The notes beneath the pieces were generated by a model that was given only the letters and a program-made list of their open reading frames with translations, had not been told where the DNA came from and searched no databases. Both the position numbers and the translations under genes were made by a program. From contig VHAW01000108.1 of NCBI GenBank assembly GCA_016872225.1, positions 1-5,611 on the forward strand: a stretch of 5,611 nucleotides of DNA. The letters run 5' to 3'. This DNA is from Sphingomonadales bacterium. Lineage in GTDB: Bacteria; Bacteroidota; Bacteroidia; UBA7662. This document shows, piece by piece, positions 1 through 4,690 of the stretch. Numbering within the stretch: the stretch's first letter is position 1; each line of letters opens with the position of its first letter.

Positions 1-375
1 CGCATCGGTATCATAAATCTCAAAGTAGGCTTCGGCGTATCGCGCCGCCGTATTCCCAATGTCCCCTCGCTTGGCATCCGCAATGCGGAGGATCCCCGCA
101 GGGATCATGGCCACCGTTTCCGCAAAAACTTCCATCCCAGCAGGACCCATGGCCTCAAAGAAAGCCAAATTGGGCTTGTACGCGATGCAACAATCGGCAG
201 TCGCCTCGATAATGGCTTTGTGAAATGATAACACCGGATGTGGGTCATTACGGAGGCATGAAGGGAGCAGCTTGGGGTCGGTATCCAACCCAATACATAA
301 CATACTTTGCTGCTTTTGAATTTGACTCAACAGCGCGGTGCGGCTCATCAACGGTCGGGGAATCCGGGAAGTCAT
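1..375 (-). CDS. pyrF: Orotidine 5'-phosphate decarboxylase, type 2 (N-terminal 125 residues, cut by window edge)
   Basis: The enzyme decarboxylates orotidine 5'-monophosphate to UMP, the last step of de novo pyrimidine synthesis, in the cytosol. The visible part has the substrate-binding strand LCIGLDTDPKLLP at residues 26-38 (Asp31), the segment AYKPNLAFFE at 65-74 with Lys67, and the catalytic D-x-K-x-x-D array DAKRGDIGNT at 100-109 (Asp100, Lys102, Asp105). This last form, with the YKPN segment, marks the type 2 subfamily rather than the E. coli type. The ATG at 375 is chosen because it lies 7 bp after the mrp stop. A second in-frame ATG at codon 10 is possible, and neither has a clear ribosome binding site. 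The gene is last of the visible desaturase-mrp-pyrF run and continues past the left edge, so roughly the C-terminal half is unseen. The family assignment is firm. Confidence 0.95.
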   Translation of the reverse strand, partial: MTSRIPRPLMSRTALLSQIQKQQSMLCIGLDTDPKLLPSCLRNDPHPVLSFHKAIIEATADCCIAYKPNLAFFEAMGPAGMEVFAETVAMIPAGILRIADAKRGDIGNTAARYAEAYFEIYDTDA

Positions 376-382
376 GTGGTTG

Positions 383-1405
383 TTATTGGGTTCGATGATG
401 CACCGCGATGCGACGGGAAACTTCACCGGCCAACAGCGCATACGCTTCGCGGCTAGTCTCTGAGGGCCCGTCTGTTAAAGGCAGTGTGGTGAGGATATCA
501 AGGCTCAATTGTTGGGCAAGCGCTTCAGTACCGCCCTTTCCAAAGGGATAATAACGCATATCCGGTTGCTCAGCGGGGGAGAACCACGCCATGTTTTCGA
601 CCATGCCCAATAAATTTAAACGAGTCCCCTCGGTCTGAAACATTCGGCCTGCCTTGAGTGCATCGGCCAAAGCCATGGCCTGCGGAGTCGTAACCAGGAG
701 ACCAAAGGCTTCCGGAAATAGTTTGGTCAAGGTGAGTTGGACATCCCCCGTACCCGGTGGTAAGTCCAAAACCAGATAATCCAATTCCCCCCAGTCCACC
801 TCCGAAAAAAATTGTTTTAAAGTATTCGAGGCCATCGGTCCCCGCCATATCAAGGGTCGCGACGCTTCGATCAACAAAGCAACCGACATCATCTGCAATC
901 CATCAACTTCCACCGGAATCATCCGGTTATCCTTGAGGCCAGGCTGTCGACCTTCAACACCTAACATAAGAGGCACATTGGGCCCGTAGAGATCGGCATC
1001 CAACAAACCCACCTTGGCCCCTGCGTCTCGAAGCGCTTTTGCCAAATTCACGGCTACGGTGGTTTTGCCCACTCCCCCTTTGCCGGAAGCTACCATCACC
1101 AGGTTATGTACTCCCAGCAACCAATCCATCCCCTGAATCCTACCCAAGGTCCTGGCCTCCATTCGGATTTCAACCTTCCACGATTCCCCCCAATCTTCAC
1201 GCAGCACCTGCCGACAATCGGCTTCCATACGATCCTTCAAGGGACAGGAGGGAGTCGTGAGCCGAATGAGGAATCGTATAGTCTCGGTAAGCACATCAAC
1301 CTCAACTTCCTCAATCATATTCAACGACACGAGGTCTTGGTGCAAGTCGGGCTCTTGCACTCTCGACAAGGTCCGTAATATCTCCGAAGGGGTGGGTGTG
1401 AGCAT
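383..1405 (-). CDS. mrp: Mrp/NBP35-family P-loop ATPase (Fe-S carrier type, SalA-like)
   Basis: This is a cytosolic MinD-like ATPase. Family members carry Fe-S clusters to apoproteins, and Bacillus SalA, a close relative, acts in gene regulation. With the ATG at 1405 the protein has 340 residues. An N-terminal MIP18/DUF59-like domain covers about residues 1-85, including the conserved Cys-Pro at 54-55. The deviant Walker A GKGGVGKTT is at 108-116, followed by LLDADLYGPNVP at 134-145. The switch motif DLPPGTGDVQ is at 214-223 and VENMAWF at 269-275. After VENMAWF the usual CPxC cluster-binding pair is absent: the sequence reads SPAEQPDMRYYPFGKGG. B. subtilis SalA and, from memory, other Bacteroidota Mrp proteins share this lack. 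An in-frame TTG at 1426 would overlap the desaturase by 14 bp. I prefer the ATG because it starts just before the DUF59 domain. Family is certain; Fe-S transfer is inferred. Confidence 0.95.
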   Translation of the reverse strand: MLTPTPSEILRTLSRVQEPDLHQDLVSLNMIEEVEVDVLTETIRFLIRLTTPSCPLKDRMEADCRQVLREDWGESWKVEIRMEARTLGRIQGMDWLLGVHNLVMVASGKGGVGKTTVAVNLAKALRDAGAKVGLLDADLYGPNVPLMLGVEGRQPGLKDNRMIPVEVDGLQMMSVALLIEASRPLIWRGPMASNTLKQFFSEVDWGELDYLVLDLPPGTGDVQLTLTKLFPEAFGLLVTTPQAMALADALKAGRMFQTEGTRLNLLGMVENMAWFSPAEQPDMRYYPFGKGGTEALAQQLSLDILTTLPLTDGPSETSREAYALLAGEVSRRIAVHHRTQ

Positions 1406-1412
1406 CAGAGCA

Positions 1413-2480
1413 TTAAGCGCGACCAAAATCCCGCAATGTGCACAAATGCGAATTCACGGCCATGGCCATGCTTGGAAAAGCGTTGTAGGTATGACCGAAT
1501 TCGGCAGCTGTTTCGCGAACAATACGAGCAATGGCCGGGTAATGTATGTGGGAAATATTCGGAAAAAGGTGATGTTCGATTTGATAATTCAAACCGCCTA
1601 AATACCAGGTCAAGATTCGGTTTTTGGGCGAAAAATTGGCTGTTGTTTGCAATTGATGGACAGCCCATGAATTATCCATATGGCCTTCTTGATTGGGTAA
1701 CGGCTGATCAGCCCCCTCAACCACATGGGCCAACTGGAAAACAATCGCCATAATAAAACCTGCCACCATATTAATCACCAAGAAACCGATGAGGATGAAC
1801 CACCACGGCATGGTGCTGAAAACTAAGGGCAAAACCAATAATAATCCAAAGTAAACGGCTTTCCCTGTCACCAGAATCACCATCTGCGACCAAAGGAAAC
1901 GAGGACCTTTGTCCACAGACCACTGAATGGCCTGACGAACATCTTTAACATAGAATGACAATGTCATCATGGCGTACAACAACGGGGCATACCAATGCTG
2001 GTAACGATGGACCTTTTTAAGAGGAAGATGCCGGTCAAAACGCAGCAAGGTCATCCCCGATATGTCTTCATCAATCCCGTGAATATTGGTGAACGTGTGA
2101 TGGAAAACATTGTGTTGCATTTTCCAACTGAACTTGTTACCGCCAATCATATAAATGGACGAACCGAATAAGGTGTTCACCCAACCTTTATCTGAGAAGG
2201 CATTATGGCACGCATCGTGCATCACCCCCATACCAATCCCTGCTAAGGCAATGCCCAACCATACAAAAGCAATTATGGACAACCACCAGGGCATTGCCAC
2301 CCCGATTAGAAGAGCTAAGGGAATCAGGTACGCCAGAATCCAAAAGATCCCTTTGCCAATCATACGCCAACCCCCGTTGGAAGATTTCCCGCTTTCCGAG
2401 AAATAGGTCTGAACCCTTTGCTTAAGCGATTGATAAAAAGTAAACTGTTGCGGATTCGAAAATCTTATCGTTTGGTTCAT
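1413..2480 (-). CDS. Membrane fatty-acid (acyl-CoA) desaturase, linoleoyl-CoA desaturase-like
   Basis: This is an integral membrane di-iron desaturase of the FA_desaturase family, which inserts a double bond into an acyl chain using O2 and an electron donor. The 355-residue protein has the three histidine boxes in order: HDACH at 88-92, HNVFHH at 123-128 and QIEHH at 300-304, plus the conserved WAVHQ at 272-276 and the TANFS segment at 280-284. Hydrophobic segments are near 44-62, 65-85, 165-178, 200-222 and 227-250, so the boxes would face the cytoplasm. No cytochrome b5 domain is fused and no ferredoxin or reductase gene is visible here, so the electron donor is unknown. The box spacing and the LNYQIEHHLFP context resemble the front-end/linoleoyl-CoA group common in Bacteroidota; regiospecificity cannot be read from sequence. 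It heads the desaturase-mrp-pyrF run, with 7 bp to the mrp ATG. The ATG at 2480 is the only plausible start; no Shine-Dalgarno sequence is seen. Confidence 0.96.
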   Translation of the reverse strand: MNQTIRFSNPQQFTFYQSLKQRVQTYFSESGKSSNGGWRMIGKGIFWILAYLIPLALLIGVAMPWWLSIIAFVWLGIALAGIGMGVMHDACHNAFSDKGWVNTLFGSSIYMIGGNKFSWKMQHNVFHHTFTNIHGIDEDISGMTLLRFDRHLPLKKVHRYQHWYAPLLYAMMTLSFYVKDVRQAIQWSVDKGPRFLWSQMVILVTGKAVYFGLLLVLPLVFSTMPWWFILIGFLVINMVAGFIMAIVFQLAHVVEGADQPLPNQEGHMDNSWAVHQLQTTANFSPKNRILTWYLGGLNYQIEHHLFPNISHIHYPAIARIVRETAAEFGHTYNAFPSMAMAVNSHLCTLRDFGRA

Positions 2481-2495
2481 GGGCGTAAAGGTAAT

Positions 2496-2526
2496 GGCGG
2501 AAACCTAGGGGTGTACCCAAACCGCC
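2496..2526 (-). promoter_or_regulatory. Inverted repeat in the desaturase leader
   Basis: GGCGG at 2496-2500 pairs perfectly with CCGCC at 2522-2526. The enclosed 21 bases contain a near-palindrome, GGGTGTACCC, at 2509-2518. In the minus-strand transcript the structure would end 15 bases before the desaturase ATG, so it could affect translation or bind a regulator. The outer stem is only 5 bp and chance is a fair explanation. Confidence 0.25.
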
Positions 2527-2533
2527 GAGCTGT

Positions 2534-2564
2534 AAAGGGGGATTTCCAAGCAGTAAACCCCTTT
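2534..2564. repeat. Inverted repeat AAAGGGG / CCCCTTT
   Basis: Seven bases at 2534-2540 are exactly complementary to 2558-2564 across a 17-base spacer. The stem extends by two wobble pairs in RNA of the plus strand. No T-run follows on either strand, so it does not look like an intrinsic terminator. It lies 54-84 bp upstream of the desaturase ATG and could be an operator half-site pair or chance. Confidence 0.25.
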
Positions 2565-2624
2565 GTCCAGATAAGGTACTAAGGTCTCGCCAAGAAGACT
2601 ATTCAATGAGGCAGCGCGATTACT

Positions 2625-2830
2625 TTATTTAAGCGCAAAATTAGGGTGGGCCTTAAACTCCACCATAACCACCGAGGCTTTGGGTGAGGGGTTGATGGCC
2701 GCCCAACAATCTTCCTGCGGATAACGGCCTGCCATCGCTGATGTCAGCAGCACATCGTCCTGATCGTGAGTCGTGGGATGTGCACGGAGGGATAGAAAAT
2801 GCGTAAAGGATTTTTCACAACTAAATACAT
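2625..2830 (-). other. Possible small or frameshifted gene, unrecognised
   Basis: One minus-strand frame is open for 68 codons, from just after a TGA at 2832-2834 to a TAA at 2625-2627. Its product ends in a protein-like sequence, GRYPQEDCWAAINPSPKA followed by SVVMVEFKAHPNFALK. That frame has no ATG, GTG or TTG early on: the first GTG would leave about 42 residues, and the ATG at 2735 leaves 36. A second frame does begin with an ATG at 2830, 48 bp after the dehydrogenase-like stop, and reads MYLVVKNPLRIFYPSVH before ending at a TGA after 28 residues. A single-base shift near 2780 would join the two into a protein of about 68 residues. It could be a decayed gene, a sequencing error, a short peptide gene starting at 2735, or chance. 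I recognise no family. Confidence 0.3.
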
Positions 2831-2861
2831 TTCACAGCGCGACTTAATAAATGGGGAAAGG

Positions 2862-2874
2862 CTTCTACTAGAAG
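2862..2874 (-). terminator. Weak hairpin after the dehydrogenase-like gene
   Basis: CTTCT and AGAAG form a 5-bp stem with a 3-base loop, starting 4 bases after the minus-strand stop at 2879. In the transcript it is followed by a pyrimidine-rich CCTTTCCCC and an AT-rich stretch, but not by a real U-run. The stop itself is followed closely by another TAA. Termination here is possible but poorly supported. Confidence 0.2.
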
Positions 2875-2878
2875 GAAG

Positions 2879-3583
2879 TTACTTATGCAAAGAGGCTTCC
2901 CGGCGCAATCCCTCCGCGACCCTGTAAGCGTCTTGTTCGGGTTGTTCAGCGGCCCATGCATCCAGGGCATAGACAACACGATGAGCACCAATGCGCCGGC
3001 ACCACTCAAAGGGCCCACGAGGGTAATTAGTGCCGAAACGCATGCCCAAATCGATATCCTCAGCTGTAGCAATGTCTTGATCGCGGGTAAGATAGGCTTC
3101 ATTGATAATGCAAGCCAAAACCCTGGGGGTCACCATTCCCGCGCGATTCGGACAGAAGACCAATTCGCGTTGCAGCTCAGCGGCCAAGGTACGCCATTCG
3201 TTGCGTATGGCCTCGCTGTCGATGGATGCCGGGATGGCGATTTCCCAACAATCCAATTCCAAGCCATCCGGCCAAGCATTCCATGCAGCCCAACCTGGGT
3301 TCGTATCTGAAGGGAAGGGCTGGGCCACCGCATGAAAAAGGACTTTGGACGCCCCCAAAGAACGCAAAGCCTCGCACCTTTGAGATTGACAAGGGCTGTC
3401 CTCCCAATCAGTGACCAAGACCAAATCCGGAGCTTGAATCTCCTTGGAAATTATAACACTTTGAAGATAATCTATATCTGATTCAATCTCTTGGTATGCA
3501 CAATGGACAACTTGATGCCCTTCCTGCATCCACGCCTCCATCTTGGCAGAGGGAAATTGAGTGCCCCAGATCCAGATTAACAT
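2879..3583 (-). CDS. 3-hydroxyacyl-CoA dehydrogenase-like protein with degenerate N-terminal domain
   Basis: The C-terminal third is a clear 3-hydroxyacyl-CoA dehydrogenase C-terminal domain: AGMVTPRVLACIINEAYL at 148-165, EDIDLGMRFGTNYP at 175-188 and GPFEW at 190-194, the region that normally forms the substrate-side helical domain. The first 115 residues keep a Rossmann-like pattern, with a strand at 1-7, a helix and the second strand HQVVHCAY at 23-30. The NAD loop GxGxxG is replaced by GTQFPS. The family's catalytic His (HFFNP motif) appears to be replaced in the WNAWPDG region at 101-107, and the Asn of the NR motif by Pro153; Glu114 remains in WEIA. At 234 residues it is shorter than the usual 280 or more. 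The ATG at 3583 is chosen because the open frame upstream runs into the ridA promoter and coding region. From memory, Bacteroidota carry similar short proteins annotated as dehydrogenases. Activity is doubtful. Confidence 0.85.
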   Translation of the reverse strand: MLIWIWGTQFPSAKMEAWMQEGHQVVHCAYQEIESDIDYLQSVIISKEIQAPDLVLVTDWEDSPCQSQRCEALRSLGASKVLFHAVAQPFPSDTNPGWAAWNAWPDGLELDCWEIAIPASIDSEAIRNEWRTLAAELQRELVFCPNRAGMVTPRVLACIINEAYLTRDQDIATAEDIDLGMRFGTNYPRGPFEWCRRIGAHRVVYALDAWAAEQPEQDAYRVAEGLRREASLHK

Positions 3584-3675
3584 GCCGTTATAAACAACCA
3601 ATGAATAGATTTTTTCAAGACCATAAGGCGAATAGAACGGGCGTGAAAAGGAAATTCTTGTTTCTTCAATGATCC

Positions 3676-3683
3676 CAAATTTA
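3676..3683 (-). promoter_or_regulatory. Candidate -7 element for the dehydrogenase-like gene
   Basis: On the minus strand the bases read TAAATTTG, a full match to TAnnTTTG, the -7 consensus of the Bacteroidota primary sigma factor. A start site would fall near 3670, giving a leader of roughly 85-90 bases. No good TTTG -33 box is seen at the expected spacing; GTTC, 19 bases upstream, is the closest. The location in the divergent gap supports it. Confidence 0.45.
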
Positions 3684-3699
3684 AGGCCTCCTGATACGA

Positions 3700-3731
3700 C
3701 TTGAACGAGTCCTTCTTGAGGCTTAGCTTTG
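3700..3731 (+). promoter_or_regulatory. Candidate promoter for ridA (CTTG - 20 bp - TAGCTTTG)
   Basis: TAGCTTTG at 3724-3731 fully matches the Bacteroidota -7 consensus TAnnTTTG. CTTG at 3700-3703 matches the TTTG -33 box in three of four bases, with 20 bp between them, inside the usual range. The -7 box ends only 5 bases before the ridA ATG at 3737, so transcription would begin at or very near the start codon. Confidence 0.5.
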
Positions 3732-3736
3732 GGGCC

Positions 3737-4141
3737 ATGCAAACTATCCACACACCCCTGGCGCCGGCTCCCATTGGGCCCTATTCCCAAGCCGTCCGTC
3801 ACGGCAACCTGTTGTATATCTCCGGTCAAATTGCCCTGGACCCAGAGACCGGGATTCTAGTCAGCGAAAATGTCCAAGAAGAAACCCACCAGGTGATGCG
3901 CAATCTTGCCGCTATTCTTGAAGCCGGTGGGTCAAGCTTCTCTCAGGTAATTAAGGCTTCGATTTTCCTGTCCAGCATGGACCATTTTACAGCCATGAAT
4001 GCCGTGTACGGTAGTTGTTTCAGCGAGGGTCATGTCCCTGCCCGCGAAACGATCGCCGTCCTAGGCCTTCCGCGCGGTGTGAATGTAGAAATTTCGATGA
4101 TTGCCACGGTAACCACCCCGGTTAGCGCAGGTACACCCTAA
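3737..4141 (+). CDS. ridA: RidA family reactive intermediate/imine deaminase
   Basis: This is a small cytosolic protein of the Rid (YjgF/YER057c/UK114) family, which forms trimers and hydrolyses 2-aminoacrylate and related enamines/imines to keto acids and ammonia, protecting PLP enzymes. Its 134 residues are close to the family's usual 125-130. The hallmarks are APIGPYSQAV at 11-20 (Tyr16), ISGQIALDPETG at 28-39, ENVQEETHQVMRNL at 44-57, the catalytic Arg103 in PARETIAV and Glu118 in NVEIS. Those residues suggest the active RidA subgroup rather than one of the Arg-lacking Rid1-7 subgroups. The ATG at 3737 gives the canonical N-terminus; a TTG at 3701 would add 12 unrelated residues. It is the only plus-strand gene: divergent from the dehydrogenase-like gene, with its 3' end overlapping the phosphoribosyltransferase by 20 bp. 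No Shine-Dalgarno sequence is seen, and a promoter box sits immediately upstream. Confidence 0.96.
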   Translation: MQTIHTPLAPAPIGPYSQAVRHGNLLYISGQIALDPETGILVSENVQEETHQVMRNLAAILEAGGSSFSQVIKASIFLSSMDHFTAMNAVYGSCFSEGHVPARETIAVLGLPRGVNVEISMIATVTTPVSAGTP

Positions 4142-4640
4142 TCGCTCCCCCGTTGGGAGCAATCACCACCTCCACTCGTTCATGGATCATGGTAGCCAGG
4201 GACAAACCCACAAAATCGGCATGCACCGGATAATGCTTGTGTGAACGATCCACCAACACCGCACACTGCAATTTGCGGGGAACGGTCTGCATAAAAGGCT
4301 TGAGCGCATAAAGCAGGGTCTTCCCCGAATGAGCTACATCATCCACCACCACCACCACCTCATCCTTCCATAACATTGGATCTTGTCCGGTCGTGATTGG
4401 ATCGTACGCCGGGTTATCCTTGTTCATCCGAATATAATCAACCACCACCTCCAATTCCGGAGCAATGACCGCCAATTCTGCCCGAAGTCGTAGCGCCATT
4501 TCCAGCCCTCGGTTCTTTACCCCGGCCAAGAGAATTCGCGTCTCGTCAAAGTTATATTCTCTGATTTGCAGGGCAATACGGGTCAATTTGCGGGCTACCG
4601 CTTCGCCGTCCAGCAAAAGGGTTTTAAGGGTTGAAGGCAT
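4122..4640 (-). CDS. PyrR-like phosphoribosyltransferase
   Basis: This is a type I phosphoribosyltransferase of 172 residues. The PRPP-binding motif is at about 95-113, with five valines followed by DDVAHSGKTLLYAL (Asp100, Asp101, loop SGKT at 105-108). The segment LVDRSHKHYPVHADFVGLSL at 129-148 corresponds to the LVDRGHRELPIRPDYVG block of PyrR. AGVKNRGLEMALRL at 39-52 matches the N-terminal PyrR/PRTase helix region. PyrR proteins have uracil phosphoribosyltransferase activity and, in Firmicutes, regulate pyr operon attenuation; whether this homologue binds RNA is unknown, and no pyr-type leader is visible here. The start ATG at 4640 gives the expected length. It lies 50 bp downstream of ettA on the same strand, so it may be co-transcribed with it. 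Its last 20 bp overlap the end of ridA on the other strand. The PRTase family is certain; the PyrR subgroup is likely. Confidence 0.9.
   Translation of the reverse strand: MPSTLKTLLLDGEAVARKLTRIALQIREYNFDETRILLAGVKNRGLEMALRLRAELAVIAPELEVVVDYIRMNKDNPAYDPITTGQDPMLWKDEVVVVVDDVAHSGKTLLYALKPFMQTVPRKLQCAVLVDRSHKHYPVHADFVGLSLATMIHERVEVVIAPNGGAIRVYLR
4141..4163 (+). terminator. Hairpin at the end of ridA, inside the phosphoribosyltransferase gene
   Basis: GCTCCC at 4144-4149 pairs with GGGAGC at 4155-4160 around a 5-base loop; one mismatch then two A-T pairs extend it. It starts right after the ridA stop. No T-run follows, so if it ends ridA transcripts it is not a classical intrinsic terminator. 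On the other strand it encodes the PNGGAI residues of the phosphoribosyltransferase, which may be the reason for its composition. Confidence 0.3.
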
Positions 4641-4690
4641 AGTTTAATAAAGTGTTAAAATAATGGTCAATGTTCGTATAATATGATGGA

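Larger units (their letters stand above)
2481..2878. other. 398-bp stretch without a secure gene
   Basis: This lies between the desaturase start and the stop of the dehydrogenase-like gene, both on the minus strand. It should contain the desaturase promoter and leader, but no full TAnnTTTG match reads toward the desaturase; the nearest is TAGGTTTC on the minus strand at 2507-2500, without a well-spaced TTTG upstream. Small inverted repeats occur at 2496-2526 and 2534-2564, and a short hairpin at 2862-2874. A minus-strand open frame at 2625-2831 is described separately. I see no tRNA, insertion sequence or riboswitch-like element. Confidence 0.6.

Noticed and set aside
1406..1426. Upstream TTG start for mrp
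   Set aside because: It adds seven residues with no family support and overlaps the desaturase end; the ATG at 1405 suits the domain boundary better.
1039..1601. Several plus-strand open frames opposite mrp and the desaturase end
   Set aside because: They are antisense shadows with proline-, serine- or arginine-rich low-complexity products, while the minus strand encodes well-conserved proteins.
2575..2724. Plus-strand frame open for about 50 codons opposite the possible small gene
   Set aside because: It has no ATG, GTG or TTG until near its end and is probably the mirror of the minus-strand frame.
2799..2927. Plus-strand 42-codon ORF starting MRKGFFTTKYISQ with GGAGGG seven bases before its ATG
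   Set aside because: It overlaps the end of the dehydrogenase-like gene by about 49 bp on the opposite strand and resembles nothing I know. The other genes here do not use Shine-Dalgarno sequences, so the purine run is probably chance.
3584..3829. N-terminal extension of the dehydrogenase-like protein by 82 residues
   Set aside because: It would run through the ridA promoter and into the ridA coding region, and the extra residues show no domain. The ATG at 3583 begins right at the first Rossmann-like strand.
4677..4682. TATAAT on the plus strand in the AT-rich ettA-phosphoribosyltransferase gap
   Set aside because: No -35 element lies upstream, no plus-strand gene follows, and the gap is simply AT-rich.
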